64,000 nucleotides of DNA from Fistularia commersonii (GCA_037954325.1 JBBMNZ010000018.1:8816501-8880500); one strand, 5' to 3'. Counted from the stretch's first letter, positions 22,485 to 35,015 are shown. The notes: a model not told the origin generated them from the sequence alone. Translations and numbers: made by a program.

Positions 22485-23000
22485 CAGAACCCATTAGGCA
22501 ATATAAGCAAATGCTATAGGTACTGTTGCTCCAGGGGGTGCCCCAAAATCGGCCAAAAAAAATCACCTTCAATATAATTACATTAAAATGATAATACCAA
22601 ATAAGTATCCCCCCTGGCTGATCAGTAACTCCATGCTCTCAGATAGGGGGGAAAGGGTGATATGTTGATGTGAGCCATTGTTGTATTTATAATTTACTAC
22701 TAATGCTGTATGTTATTCACCAATTTACAGGGGTTTGATTTGATGGTAAGCATATTTCTTTTGTATTTCAGACTTTTTACTTTACCGATACTATTCTTTT
22801 TTATCTATTAATTTTTGTAATTAATATTTTATTTTCCCAAATAGGTAAGCATTTAAATGGGTGACAATTAAATGTTGTCTTATATATCAAAGACAAGGGT
22901 CAAAACAATGGTTTTCAATATATACGCTTAAGTCAATCACTTGAGGGGGGCACCGAAAAAAAAATTGCCTAGGGTGCCACATTAGGTAGGACAGGCTCTG
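22485..23000. mobile_element. hAT-like MITE with 8-bp target-site duplication
   Basis: Left end begins CAGAACCCATTAGGC and runs into CTCCAGGGGGTGCCCC; right end runs GGGGGGCACCG, TTGCCTAGGGTGCCACATTA and ends ACAGGCTCTG. The flanking 8-mers ACTGTTAG (22477-22484) and GCTGTCAG (23001-23008) match at six of eight, both differences being transitions. 516 bp, no coding capacity. The body resembles a common teleost 'cctagggcgcc' element, from memory. Confidence 0.6.
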
Positions 23001-24382
23001 GCTGTCAGTCTTACTTTCTTATATTATGTTGACACTGGTAACTGCTTCAATAAGCCAAACTAAAACAGGCATTGGTTTAATTGCATCCATAAAAAAGTCT
23101 TTGGCAAATGCAGAAGGAAATTGAATATGGGGAGTAACGAGCTAGAAGATAATAAGACAGTTCTATTTCTTCATCTCATATTCATTAACAATTGAGATGA
23201 TCAATAAATATAACTTTTAATGTAACTTGAATTTGTTTCATGCAATAGGCATCTTAAACTTGTTGTTTTTTGTATTTGTGATTCCTGTGGGTAGAATCAC
23301 AGTATATTTTCAACAAAGCAAAAACAAAACAAAAAAAATGATTGCCCTTCAGCATGGAGGTGGAGATCAATGAACACAAAAAATGTACGCTATTCCAAAA
23401 AGATATAAGTATTTACAGGCCAACTCCAAATTAGTAATTTGTCATTTGAAGGACAGAAAAACTGAACATGTTTCGCATTGATGTGAGAGTTGCAAATATA
23501 ATTTAATTGTATTGACAGATGCCTTGGTTAATGTCTGGTAAGGTTTATTACGTCTATTTTATAATTTTATTTTTGCATAATTTAATTATATCCTTATTCA
23601 AAGCATTTGCCTGATGATTGAATATAAAGAGATGGTAATTGTAGAATCCATTTCTTAAGATCAGTCTATGAAAAATGTGCACATCCAGAAGCAATCAGCA
23701 ATTCAGTGTAGGCATCTATTTGTTTTTGTTAATTTGTTTCTTTACAATAGAAAATTGAGTAACAGCGGGTTGGATCTCCAAACCATAAACTGAGTGTACT
23801 TTTTCCAACGGCCCCAGCAAGATTGCCACGTATTTCAAATTACTTATGCCACCCATACATCACCCATAGGAAAAGACTCATATAAAACTATTATCTGACA
23901 TCTGCTCACATCTAAAGACTAGTTTTTAGAGTTTTAAGTCGCAGAGACTGAGAGTTTACAAAGACAGGGTCACTAATTACAAGACCACAACTAGATTCTA
24001 TCAGCAGTGGTTTCCCAGTATGCAATGTTCTCACCGGGTATTTGCAGAGCCTCTGCTATTTCACTCCTTTACTTTTCCTTCTCTACTTTGTCATGATAAG
24101 TTGGAGACATCGGTTGACATGGGTTGTTCTTCCAACAGCTTCACCTTCTGCTCCTCTTCCTGGATGCTCCATACTGATTGGGATATCCTTCACAGCTCCT
24201 GTTCATCCATATTGTCAACAAATATTGTCTCTGTTGCTAATACCACTCGGCGATTCTTTGTCCACTAGGTTTCCTTTTGTCCGGTTTTGTTAGAACTCAG
24301 CTATTGGTTGTTGAGTGTGTTACATCACTGTTAAGATGGAAAACATGTTTGATATTGTCGGAAACCCAAGTCTAGGAAAAAT
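23001..24382. other. intron 2, no recognisable element
   Basis: AT-rich; no exon, RNA gene or known repeat seen. Confidence 0.35.
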
Positions 24383-24927
24383 CTCATCTTCTTTTTCTTC
24401 TCCTTTTGGCTTTTCCCTTCAGCGGTTGCCACAGCGAATCAACCCTCTCCATCTAACTCTATTCTCTATATCCTCCCCTCTTCACCAACTACCTTCATAT
24501 CCTCTCTCACTATGTCCATAAATCTTGTCTTTGGTCTTCCTCAAGACCTCTTGCCTGGTAGATCCTAATATATTCATTATCCCTCCTTTGTACATAAGTG
24601 AACCATCTCAGTAGGGCATCTCTGACCTTCTCTCCAAAACATCTAACATGTGCTGTCCCTCTGATAGATTTATCTCCTGATCCTATCCATCCTGGTCACT
24701 CCCAAACAGAACCTTAGCATCTTCATCTCTGCTACGTCTAGCTCTTCCTTCTGTCTTTTTGTCATTGGAACTGTTTCTAGGCCATACATGTACACCTTTT
24801 CTTTCATTCTGGCTGATAGTCTTCCATCGCATAATACCCCTAACACTTTTATTCACCCATCCCGACCTGCTCAAACCCATCTCTTCACCTCTTTTCTACG
24901 CTCTTCGTTGCTCTGGACTGTTCTAGG
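24383..24927 (-). mobile_element. RTE-clade LINE 3' fragment
   Basis: On the plus strand it begins with the family 3' end (CTTTTGGCTTTTCCCTTCAG, GCGGTTGCCACAGCGAATCA) and continues through the C-terminal RT region to TGCTCTGGACTGTTCTAGG. Same layout as 20500-21055 in reverse. Frames are broken by stops. Confidence 0.8.
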
Positions 24928-25009
24928 AAAAATCTAATCTAAGACTGCTAATATTACCACCTTACACTTATCAACCGAGATGACGGGAGTGCAACTCCAG
25001 TAAGACTCC

Positions 25010-25183
25010 AGTAAAACTCAAAGACATCCTTCTGACTTTCAGTTTTACGTCTGTGACTCTGAGAAGTTGGTTGTAAGCAGCTTTACATGGAAGGACACTT
25101 TGGCATGCCGACAAGAGTAACCTGGAATTAAACTGCCAACACTACAAGCAGAGGGATGCCTGCTCTACCAACCCAGCTACAAC
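25010..25183 (-). mobile_element. second SINE family with tRNA-like head
   Basis: On the minus strand it reads GTAGCTGGGTTGGTAGAGCA (A-box region), CCTCTGCTTG, GGCAGTTTAATTCCAGG (degenerate B box) and CGGCATGCCAAAGTGTCCTT. It is a tRNA-derived SINE head, not a functional tRNA: no acceptor stem or 3' half is present. Confidence 0.6.
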
Positions 25184-25519
25184 GGAGTGCTAGCACTTTT
25201 GTGCTCTTTCCCATTAACTTTTTTGACACAGAGATAAAATGGGAACTGAGCTGGTCCAAATCTTATCAATGCCCATCCCGGGAGAGAGATTGCATACCTT
25301 CTGATAGATTGTTTGGCTGAAATGTCTCTTTTCCAGGCTTTCTCTGTGCCTCTCCCAAAAGGCTGAGTAATAGTTTGTCCTGGAATCATTTCCAGCAGAA
25401 CAGAGTATAAATCTGACAAGGCACATAACTAGTACGTTTTTCCCATCTGTTACGACCTGCAACTAAATCTGTATTAATAAAGACATGTTTATACCCCAAA
25501 TTGCTCACATGTATGAATG

Positions 25520-25600
25520 GTTATATGTCCAGGCTCCAGCCTCCCAACGACACTGAATAATGGATAAGCACTATCGGAAATGAATGAATTTATGAAAGAA
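25520..25600 (+). mobile_element. V-SINE-like SINE, 3' tail only
   Basis: CCAGGCTCCAGCCTCCCAAC, ATAATGGATAAGCACTATCG and GAAATGAATGAATTT match the end of the SINE body. Confidence 0.5.
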
Positions 25601-26860
25601 CATAGATAGAACAAAGATAATTTTAACAAAATTTCTTTCTTAAGTAAATGTCAATAATAAATAAGTCAATTAATGAATAAATAAATGCATTTTAAAAAGC
25701 ATGTAATCCTCTTGGCTAAGAAAGAAGTGCTGTTTCAGGGATTTTTAAATTGTATATCTCACATACATATTTTATATCTCATATATGTCAAGCGCAGTTT
25801 TTCTCTCAGAATATCCTTAAATAGGTGTTATGTAGTGCACTGCAAACACACACACGCAGCCAGTTGAACCTATTTTCAGGTCTCCTACACGGCCTCCAGT
25901 CTCTCATACTGCCTCTTCAATAGCTATTGATTTCTTTTTGTACAAAACCTGAATCATCTCTGTCTACTCTTATATATCTCATGTCCGTTTTTGTCTCGTC
26001 TACTTCGTCAGCTCCCTCTGACAAGGGGCCTGACACAAACCAACACCAAACAATCTTAGAAACAAAAGGACTCTAAATATATAAAACAGTTCTGTTAGTT
26101 TTCCCCTCTGTTGATTTTGAATATAATTGGTGATTGACAGCTGGTTGGTTCAAGTTAAAATCAATTCAGTTCACAATTTTGCATGGCGGGGTAAAAAGCT
26201 AAACTCATAAACTCCGCTGTTTGTTAAACATTTTAATAATTAACTCTGTGTTTCGGGCAAGATTCATTTAATGATCATTTTTGGCAAATGATATTTGCTG
26301 GCTGGCTAGTACTCAGCTGCTGTCCCTGCGCTTGATCTTTTTATGTTTATAAAACTATAAATTGGCTTGATAGGTCATCTATATTAGCAGTATATGGCAA
26401 AATAAAAGTACAGGAAATGTCAACATCCCGCTTTTAGCATGGATGAGCAACAGGGTGCAATAATGCATGAGAAAGCATTGTTGACCTTGAAAATATCACA
26501 TTAGATTTCAATAATTTCTTTATCAAAATATAGTAAATACAGTAAAATATAGTATAAATAAATATAAATATATATATAGTAAAATATAAGTAATAGGGAA
26601 CTCAAAAGGCTTCGTGAGAGTTGTGGACTTTTTGCCACTTTGGTTTTCCTTTCGCGAAAATGCACCTCAGTAAAAAACGCAAACCCTATCCCAATGCAGC
26701 TTTGCTGCACCAGCAGGATTTTCTTTTAAAAAAAATTCATAAATCAATTAATATTGCTGTAACAGGGCTGCTTGCGATCACTAAACTGCATAGTTAGAAT
26801 GTGTCACAGGCTTTACAAGTGCTGATGGTTGGGGTATTTATGCCCATATGCTTATGCATT
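25601..26860. other. intron 2, no recognisable element
   Basis: AT-rich sequence with short TATA runs; no exon or RNA gene seen. Confidence 0.35.
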
Positions 26861-26862
26861 GA

Positions 26863-26864
<2 letters not shown>

Positions 26865-26917
<53 letters not shown>

Positions 26918-26930
26918 GTGTGTGTGTGTG
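26865..26930. repeat. (TG)n microsatellite
   Basis: About 33 TG units with one CG step. Confidence 0.95.
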
Positions 26931-27284
26931 CATACATGCATGCGTGCTGTCAACTAATCAGCCATTCAGATGGATGGCATCTCTCAAAAACCCATTCGCC
27001 ATCACTCGCTATTTTCAGCAAATATTGGTTGTAAAATATTCAGCTCAGACTGTTTGGATTCCATTTAACCTACACATATATCATGATGAATATGAAACTA
27101 AAGCTCCTTCTACTTCAAATTATATTTTGTTGGTAGATATATTATGATCAGCTAAAATGTTGAAAATACTTTGCATAATTGTGAAGTTACAAAGTATTAT
27201 GTTTGTCTCTCATATTTTATCATAGTTTACATTTCATGTATGGAGTTTTTCTGCTGTTCATGTTGTTGCTTATGTATTATTATA

Positions 27285-27340
27285 TGTATAATTGTAATGC
27301 TCCTGTAACAATTTAATTTCACTGATATGGGATTAATAGT
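27285..27340 (+). mobile_element. retroelement 3' tail leading into (TTATC)n
   Basis: AATGCTCCTGTAACAATTTA, TTTCACTGATATGGGATTAA and TAGT, then pentanucleotides, match the 3' end style of fish LINEs whose tail is a short tandem repeat. The body upstream is not recognisable. Confidence 0.45.
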
Positions 27341-27396
27341 TTATCTTATCTTATCTTATCTTATCTTATCTTATCTTATCTTATCTTATCTTATCT
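27341..27396. repeat. (TTATC)n pentanucleotide repeat, left block
   Basis: Eleven perfect TTATC units. A further block of the same unit appears on the far side of the LINE at 29934. Confidence 0.95.
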
Positions 27397-29933
27397 TCCA
27401 TCTTCCATTTTCTCCCGCATACATCCGGAGTTGGACTGTGGGGGCAGCAACCGGAGCAATGAGGTCCAGACCTCCCTCTCACCAACCATGTGGTCCAGTT
27501 CCTCTAGGGGGACCCAAAGGCGTTCCCCATCCAGCATGGAGACATAGTCTCCCCAGCATTTCCTTGAGTCTCCCCCCAGATGGACTTGCCCGGAATACCT
27601 CCCCCGGTAGGCATCCAGGAGGCATCCTGACCAGATGCCTGAGCCAAATCATCCGACCCCTCTCTATGCGGAGGAGCAGTGGCTCAACTTCGAGCGCCTC
27701 CCGAATGATCAAACTTCCCACCCTATCTCTAAGGGAAAACCAGGCTACCCTTTGGAGGAAACTCATTTCGGCCGCTTGTATCTGCGATCTCGTTCTTTTG
27801 ATCACTACCAACATGCTTGTGACTGTGGGTGACAGTGGGAACATAGATCAACCAGTAAATTGAAAGCTTCGCATTTTGGCCTCGCTCCTTCTACACCACA
27901 ACAGACCGGTACAGAGTCCGCATTGCTGCAGACGCCGCACTGATCTGCCTGTCAATCTCCCGCTCCATCCTTCCCTCATTCGTGAACAAGACCCGAGAAC
28001 TCCTCCACTTGGGACAGGACCGCTTCCCCAGCCCGGTGTGGGCATTCCACTCGTTTCCAGGTTAGCACCATGGTCTCGGATTTGGAGGTGCTGATCCTCA
28101 TCTCGGCCGCATCAGACTTGGCTGCGTACTGTTCCGGTGAGACCTGCAGATCATGTCCTGATGAAGCCAACAGAACAACATCATCTGAAAAAATCAGCAC
28201 ATGTAGACTGGTTGAGCAAACTCCCATGCTTCCTAGAGGACCCTGCAGAGGGTATAGAGCTGCTCCACTGTTCCACAGCCAGGACAAAAACCCCGGTGCT
28301 CCTCCTGGATCCAAGGTTAAACGACCTGGTGGACCCTCTTCTCCAGCATTGCTGAATAGACCTTACTAGAAGGGCTAGGGACTGTGTGCCCCCTGTAATT
28401 GGAGCACACCTTTGGATCCCCCCTTTTTAAAAAGGGATCACCACCCTGGTCTGCCAGTCCAGCAGCACTGTCCCTGATAGGCACACACACAATGCGTTAG
28501 CCAGGACAGCCCTACAGCATCCAGAGCCTTGAGGAACCTAGGGCGGGTCTCGTCCAACCCCGGGCCCAGTTATTAAAGAGCTTTTTGACTGCTTCAGCAA
28601 CTTCAGCCCGGAAATATGTGTATCTGCTCCAGAGTACCCCAGCTCTGCTTTCTCATTGGAAGGCGTTTCAACTGGGTTAAGGAGGTCTCGGAAGTATTCC
28701 TGCCACCGATCGACATCTCGAGTTGAGGTCAGCAGAGCCCCGCTCCCACTGTGCACGGTGTTGACTGAGCACTGCGTCCCCCTCCTGAGCAGCTGGATGG
28801 TGGACCACACTCTCCTCAACACCCACCAGAGATTGGTCCATGGTCCATGGTCTCCTCCCACACCAGTTTTTGCCTCAGTAACCTCTGAGGCCGCATGCCG
28901 CCTGTCCTGCTGATAGGATTGGACTCCTTCTTCAGTTTGACGACATCCCTCACCCCTCCAGCGGGTTTGAGGGTTTGCCACCCCGACAGGCACAGGCCAC
29001 CTTATGTCCATGGCACTAGTCTGCCACCTCAACCATGGAAGCACGTAACATGGCCCATTCGGACTCAATGTCCCCTGCCTCTCTCAGGTTGTGGTTGAAG
29101 TTCTTCTGGAGGAGAGAGTTGAAACTCCTTCTGACAGGGGACCCAGCAGACCCTCAAGCTATGTTTGGGTCTGCCGGGTCTGACTGGCATCCTCCCCCAC
29201 CATTGGAGCAAGTTCACCACCAGGTGGTGATCAGTTGACAGCTCCCTACCTCTTCGCCCAAGTGTCCAGGCCATGCGACCACAGGTCCAACGATACGACC
29301 ACAAGGTCAATCGAAAAACTGTAGCATAAGGTGTGTTGGTGCCAAGTGCACATATGGACACCTTTATATCTGAATATGGTGTTTGTTATGGGCAATCCAT
29401 GACGAGCACAGAAGTCCAAGAACAAAAACTCAGGTTCAGATCTGACGGGGGGCTCGGTAGGAGTGCTCTCTAGCAGCCCCTCTAGAGACCCCATGAAGGG
29501 TGGGTAAACTAAACTGTTATTGGTTGCATAGCTACCAACAACAGTCAGAACCTGTCCCCCCATCTGAAGGCGGAGGGAGCTACCCTCTTGTCCACTAGAT
29601 GAGATATGCTCAATATGCCCACACCTGCCCGCCACCTCTCACCGGGGGCAACTCCAGACTAAAAAACAGTCCAGCCCCTATCAAGGGGCCTGTTTCCAGA
29701 TCCCAGGCTGTGTATTGAGGTGAGTCTGACTATATTATGCCCACCAGCTCGGGCTCCTTACTTGCCAGAGAGGTGACGTTCCGCGTTCCAAGAGCCAGCT
29801 TTGTCTGGTCCCTCACCTGGGACCTGTTTGCCTTGAGGTGACCCTTCCAGGGACATAACGTACCAAACAACATAGCTCCCAAGATCACTGGGATGCACAA
29901 ATCCCGCCATCACAGTAAGGATGGCAGCTCACC
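27397..29933 (-). mobile_element. LINE (Rex/Babar-like, tentative), about 2.5 kb, decayed
   Basis: The minus strand carries, in order from 29933 down: an N-terminal leader, an endonuclease part (LTVVGSYATN, LDFCARHGLPITNTIF, YTWHQ-like), a linker (STRDVDRWQEYFRDLLNPVE), an RT palm fragment (LIFSDDVVLLASSGHDLQ) and a C-terminal region (RTRSQIQAAEMSFLQRVA, RMPPGCLPGEVFR). Several frameshifts and stops; parts of the RT are missing. Same orientation as kcnab1. Confidence 0.8.
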
Positions 29934-29971
29934 TTATCTTATCTTATCTTAGCTTAGCTTAGCTTAGCTTG
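29934..29971. repeat. TTATC/TTAGC repeat, right block
   Basis: Two to three TTATC units followed by four TTAGC variants at the 5' edge of the LINE. Same register as the left block. Confidence 0.9.
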
Positions 29972-30520
29972 TTGTCTGATGTTGTGCCAACACACAACAG
30001 AAGAATTATAACAAATTGGGGGGATTTAAAGTTCACACCTGCATTTGAATCCTATGAGTTTCAGTGAAAGTGAAAAAGGTGAATAAAAAAAGGGGGAAAT
30101 TTTCTCCTTCACTGCCAAAACTTGTTTTTCCTTCCTTCCACCCCCACGTACCCCCGTGCATAGGAGTGTGAAGGAAACAGTGAGAGGGCAAAAGGAGGAA
30201 GACATTTAGAGTGAGAAGGAGAGAACAACAGGGTAAGAAATGGAGATTAATGAAAGCTGAATTACCCGCTTCTTTCTGCCCACTCGTCACCCATTTGACC
30301 ATCCTGCACTCCATCTCCGGGATAATGTGGGCTGAATATTAATTTAGCTCACTCAGCAGTCATGGGAAGTATGATTATTTGCTGGTTCCTTTTTTTAATT
30401 TTGTTTGCTAATTCTTTTTTTTTCTCATTCTTTCATTTAGTTTGCCTATTCTTCAGTAACATTACGTACTTGCACATTTTGCATATTTTATCAACTTCCG
30501 CCTCTTCATCTTTACCATGA
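29972..30520. other. intron 2, no recognisable element
   Basis: No exon or repeat seen. Confidence 0.3.
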
Positions 30521-31150
30521 TGAATATATCATTATAACATTATCAGTATAATTATAATGAATACATAACTATTATAACTATGATAGTAAAAGTAATAATC
30601 ATCATCATCATTATAATCACAATGACAATGATGAAATCATAAAACCACTGGAAATTATACTACTAATAATAATTATAAAAATAAGACTGGGAAGAATATA
30701 GATGCATTAAGTACTTTCCACCAATATGCTGTATAAACAGAAGAAATAACGAAAGGGCAAAATGAAATAAAAAAGCGTTTATTAATTTTGTATTTATTCA
30801 GTTATTGTCACTTGCACTTATATTGGTGTCAGAGACGTAACACTTCTTGAGGTGAGGCAGAAGTCCCAACCATAGTGTGCCATGGTATTATAATTATTAT
30901 TGTTATTATTATCTATACTAATGAATACTACTATGACTACTATGACTACTAATACATTGATAATAATGGTAATGATGATGATGATGATGATTATTATTAT
31001 AATAAAAAGTAATAAAAAACAAAATGAAATAAAAATAAGTAATAATTAAGTTGTTATTATAATCATAAAAAGTTACAGAGAAACAAAATACAATTATAGT
31101 AAGTAATAATCATAAATGATAATAATAATGATTATTATTATTATCCTGGA
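30521..31150. repeat. AT-rich ATA/ATG/ATC trinucleotide-like tract
   Basis: Scrambled ATA, ATC, ATG and TAA triplets over 600 bp with short pure runs (for example near 30600 and 30972-30995). Low complexity, non-coding. Confidence 0.75.
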
Positions 31151-31269
31151 CGAGTGAAAGTGACAATAAATGAACAAATAAAGAAACAAGTAAATGCTCT
31201 TTTATTTCATTGTGCCCTATACTTATTTCTTCCTTTTATACCACACTTTGTTAGAAAGGGCTTTATGGA

Positions 31270-33036
31270 TCTATATTATCTTCTTCTTCTCCTTCCAGCT
31301 TTTCAACTTTCTCCATCCAACCCTATGATCTGTATCCTCCTCTCTCACACTAGGTACCTTCATATCGTCTCTTACTACGTTCATAAATCTTCTCTTTGGT
31401 TTTCCTTGAGACCTCCTGCCTGGCAGGTCAAATTCTAGCTGCCGTCTAACAATATATTCACTATCCCCAATATATTCACTATCCCTCCTCTGTACATGAC
31501 TGAACCATCTCAGTCTGGCTTCTCTGACCATCTCTCCAAAACGTCTAACATGTGCTGTTACTCTGATAAACTCATTCCTAATCTTATCCATCCTGGTCAC
31601 TCCCAAAGAGAATCTTAGCATCTTAATTTCTGCGACCTCTAGCTCTGCCTCATGTCTTTTCGTCATTGTAACTGTTTCTAGGCCATACAGGTCTCACCAC
31701 TGTCTTGTACACCTTTTCTGTCATTCTGGCTGATAGTTTTCTATCGTATCGTACCCCTGACACTTTTCTCCACCCATTCCAACCTGCTTGAACCCGTCTT
31801 TCCACCTATTTTTCACACTCTCCGTTGCTCTGGGCTGTTGCCCCAAGTACCTGAAATCCTTCAACTTCTTGATCTCCACCGTTCCAACCGTGTTATTCTG
31901 ATACACACACATATAATCTGTCTTGTTGCGACTAACTTTCATTCCTCTCGTTTCCAGTACATAGCTTCACCTCTCTAGATTTTACTCAACCGCTTCTCTG
32001 CTCTCTCTACAGACCACAATGTCATCAGAAAACATCATGGTCCAAGGAGATTCCTGTCTATCCTCATCTGTCAGCCTGTCCATTACCACTGCAAACAAGA
32101 AGAAGCTCAGTGCTGATCCCTGATGGAGTCCCATCTCCACCTCTAACTTCTCTGTTACCCCTACAGCACACTGCACCACTGTCTCACAGCTAGTATACAT
32201 GTCCTGCACCAGTCTTACATACTTCTGTACCAGAGCTCCTCTCTTAGCACCCTATCATATGCTTTTTCTAGGTCTACAAAATACAATGCAGCTCCCTCTG
32301 GCCTTTTCTGTACTTCTCTATTAGCATTCTCAAAGCAAATACTGCATCTGTAGCACTCTTCTTGGCACGAAGCCATACTGCTGTTCACAAATGCTGACCT
32401 CTGCTCTCAGTCTAGTTTCCACTACTCTTTCCTCATTGTATGGCTCATTAACTTTATCCCTCTATAGTTGCCGCAATTCTGCACATCCCCTTTATTCTTA
32501 AAAATTGGCACCATCACACTTCGCCTCTATTCTTTAGGCATCTTCTCGCTCTTTAAGATCCTGTTGAATAATCAGAAACTCTACAGCTGCCTCTCCTAGA
32601 CACTTCCACACCTCCGCAGGTATATCATCAGGACCAACTACTTTTCCACTCTTTACTACCTTCCTCACTTCACTTTTACTAATCTCTGCTATTTTGTAGT
32701 TTACAATAGTCACCTCTTCTACCCTTGCCTCTCTTTAATTTTCCACATCCATTAGCTCTTCAAAGTATTCTTTCCATCCTCCCATCACTCTTCTAGCATC
32801 TGTCAATACATTTTCATCTCTATTCTTAATCATCGGGACCTGTTGTGCATCCTTTCGATTTTTATTTCTCTGTTTCGCCGACCTGTATAGATCATTCTCT
32901 CCCTCCTTATTGTCCAACTCAGCATACAGGTCATCGTACGCCCTTTGTTTTGCCTTTGCTACCTCTATCTTTACCTTACGTTGAATCTCCCTGTACTCCT
33001 GTCTGTTGTCTTCAGTCCTCTCAGTGTCCCACTCAT
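31270..33036 (-). mobile_element. RTE-clade LINE, 1.77-kb copy from linker to 3' end
   Basis: Longest RT-bearing copy. The minus strand encodes, in order, a linker (GENDLYRSAKQR, RVMGGWKEYFEELMD), RT palm (VEMGLHQGSALS, MMFSDDIVVCRESREAVE), MKVSRNKTDYMCV and the C-terminus (LRFSLGVTRMDKIRNEFIRV, GKPKRRFMNVVRDD). The catalytic box reads FSDD. Stops and frameshifts prevent expression. The endonuclease is absent (5' truncation at about 33036). Confidence 0.88.
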
Positions 33037-33093
33037 TATAATTATTAGTATTACAAATAGTAGCACTTGTAGTCGATAGGTATTTATAGAGTG

Positions 33094-33096
<3 letters not shown>

Positions 33097-33152
<56 letters not shown>
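33097..33152. repeat. (GT)n microsatellite
   Basis: About 27 GT units at the truncated edge of the RTE copy. Confidence 0.95.
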
Positions 33153-33154
<2 letters not shown>

Positions 33155-33239
33155 AAAACTTTATCTAAATTCAGCTTAAGAACATTTTTTTTTTTTTTTT
33201 TTCCCTTTGTTACTACATAAATAAATATTGGTAAACTAT

Positions 33240-33562
33240 ATCCATCCCTCTTATGCCGCTCCTGCACTCAGGGTTGTGGGGTATGCTGGACCCTATCCCA
33301 GCTGTCATCGGGCAAGTTCCGGGATACACACCGGACAGGTTGCCTGTCAATCACAGGGCCACAGATACAGACAACCAGTCATTCGCTCACTCATTCTGGT
33401 CAATTTTTCAATTTTTTTCAAATTAATCTACTGCATGTTTTTGGACTGTGGGAGGAAACCAACACAGATATGGGGAGAACATGCAAACTCAGAAAGTTCC
33501 CGTTGTCGGTATCGAACCAAAGTCCTTCATGCTGTGAGGCTGAAGCGCTAACCACTGCACAT
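33240..33562 (-). mobile_element. V-SINE-like SINE, full length, nested
   Basis: Read on the minus strand: GTGCAGTGGTTAGCGCTTCA (A-box region), TTTGGTTCGATACCG (B box), GTTTGCATGTTCTCCCC, TTTCCTCCCACAGTCC, AAAAACATGCAGTAGATTAA, then the GACAGGCAACCTGTCC-side body and AGCTGGGATAGGGTCC. It is inserted in the GATA-bearing repeat. Confidence 0.85.
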
Positions 33563-33598
33563 ATATTCAAGTCTCCAAAAGCTATAGAGCAATGGTTT

Positions 33599-33735
<137 letters not shown>

Positions 33736-34107
33736 CCCTTAGTATTGTGTGGAGATAAATGAAGTTGGAGAAAAACTGTTTTTTTATTTATCTAAAAAAC
33801 TAAAATCTATTAGATATATCAATTCTGTTAAATTGCTGTGTGATCCCGCGACAGTATTGGCCATTAAAAATAAGCAAAACTGAATAATAAGTTCAGAGAT
33901 TTCACTGTATATTTCAGATTAAGTAAAAATGGAACTTAGATAATGTATTGTATAAAATATTTAATATTATGAAATATGTTTATCAGGACTGTTCACCCCC
34001 ACTTTATTATAAAATATACCAATGCCACACTGCACTGTTGCATACAATGTACAGTATGTAGTCTCCAGTTTCTATATGAACCAGATATATATGGACCTCT
34101 TGTTCAC

Positions 34108-34328
34108 TGTCACGATTCCACGGGTCCCTGGACCAGCGGCACAGTGATCACTGCGGTGATCCTCCGCACCTGGAGGCCACGCCACTCCTGAGGGGAATTA
34201 GCTTATCAGCCTGAGAGTATTTAAGGCCGACCCATGGTTTCAGTAAGCGTCCAGTCTCGTTTTGAATGCTTGAATAAACAAACCTGCAAGTCAACGTGTG
34301 TCTGTCCTCCTGGGAGCCAGGTGTAACA
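34108..34328 (+). mobile_element. solo LTR, Gypsy-like, with perfect 5-bp TSD
   Basis: Starts TGTCACGATTCC and ends GGTGTAACA; TTCAC flanks it on both sides (34103-34107 and 34329-34333). A TATTTAAGG TATA-like box lies near 34220 and an AATAAA signal near 34273. Length 221 bp. No internal region is present, so it is a recombination-derived solo LTR. Orientation inferred from TATA and AATAAA order. Confidence 0.75.
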
Positions 34329-34344
34329 TTCACAAGTCAAATAA

Positions 34345-34460
34345 GACATTCAATCATTCACTCTCTCTCATTCACTTGTCAGAGCAATTTAATGTTTCCA
34401 ATTAATGGCTGAGAAAATGCAAACTCCACACAGAGGAACTGTCCAAGGCACCTCCGTTTG
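34345..34460 (-). mobile_element. V-SINE-like SINE fragment
   Basis: CAATCATTCACTCTCTCTCA on the tail side, then GAGAAAATGCAAACTCCACA and CAGAGGAACTG match the reverse core. The central part is missing. Confidence 0.5.
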
Positions 34461-34804
34461 GCCCGTCAAATACAAAATAAAATAAAAAAAATAAAAAATT
34501 GAAATTGCAGTTCTGCATCGGATCCACCCTTTTTGCCGCATATAGATGCAAATACTGTAGACATACAGACCTTGCAGCCCAGCCCTGCAATGATTTCGGC
34601 AGCATTTGGCTGTATGTGGAGCGAGAAAATGTCGCAATGCAGCCTCATTCATTTGCTTAAAGTGTCATTTGGACAGCTATACAAATGAGGGACATCTGGC
34701 AGAATGTAACAGGTCTGAAAATAATGAAATTGTTGCCAAACAAAGGCATGCAGAAATATGTCTTTTGAAGCACATGGGAATATACAAAGAAAGAAAATGT
34801 ATGC

Positions 34805-35015
34805 TAATGTTCATCCTTTATCTATACTGCGTATACTGTCTTCAGGTTGGCAGTGGGGCAGGATCCAATCCAATCTGTTACTGAAAGCAAGGCAGGAGCA
34901 CATCCTGGATGGGTCACCTCGTCAATTACGGGGTCACAAATAGAGACATGAAACAAGACAATCTGTCATTCGGGCATCCGGGCAGCCGAGTGCCGTGTCG
35001 GAATCGGACTAAACT
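34805..35015 (-). mobile_element. V-SINE-like SINE, reverse, diverged
   Basis: TATCTATACTGCGTATACTG, GGGGCAGGATCCAATCC, CACATCCTGGATGGGTCACC, GGGGTCACAAATAGAGACAT and GTGTCGGAATCGGACT follow the reverse SINE order. The core with AAAACATGC is missing. Confidence 0.5.

Noticed and set aside
25120..25183. A possible tRNA gene on the minus strand
   Set aside because: A- and B-box-like motifs exist, but there is no paired acceptor stem or complete cloverleaf, and SINE body sequence follows directly.
27327..29635. Several ORFs of 60-180 aa as possible host genes
   Set aside because: They are pieces of a decayed LINE (endonuclease, linker, RT, C-terminus) in the minus strand or their shadows in the plus strand.
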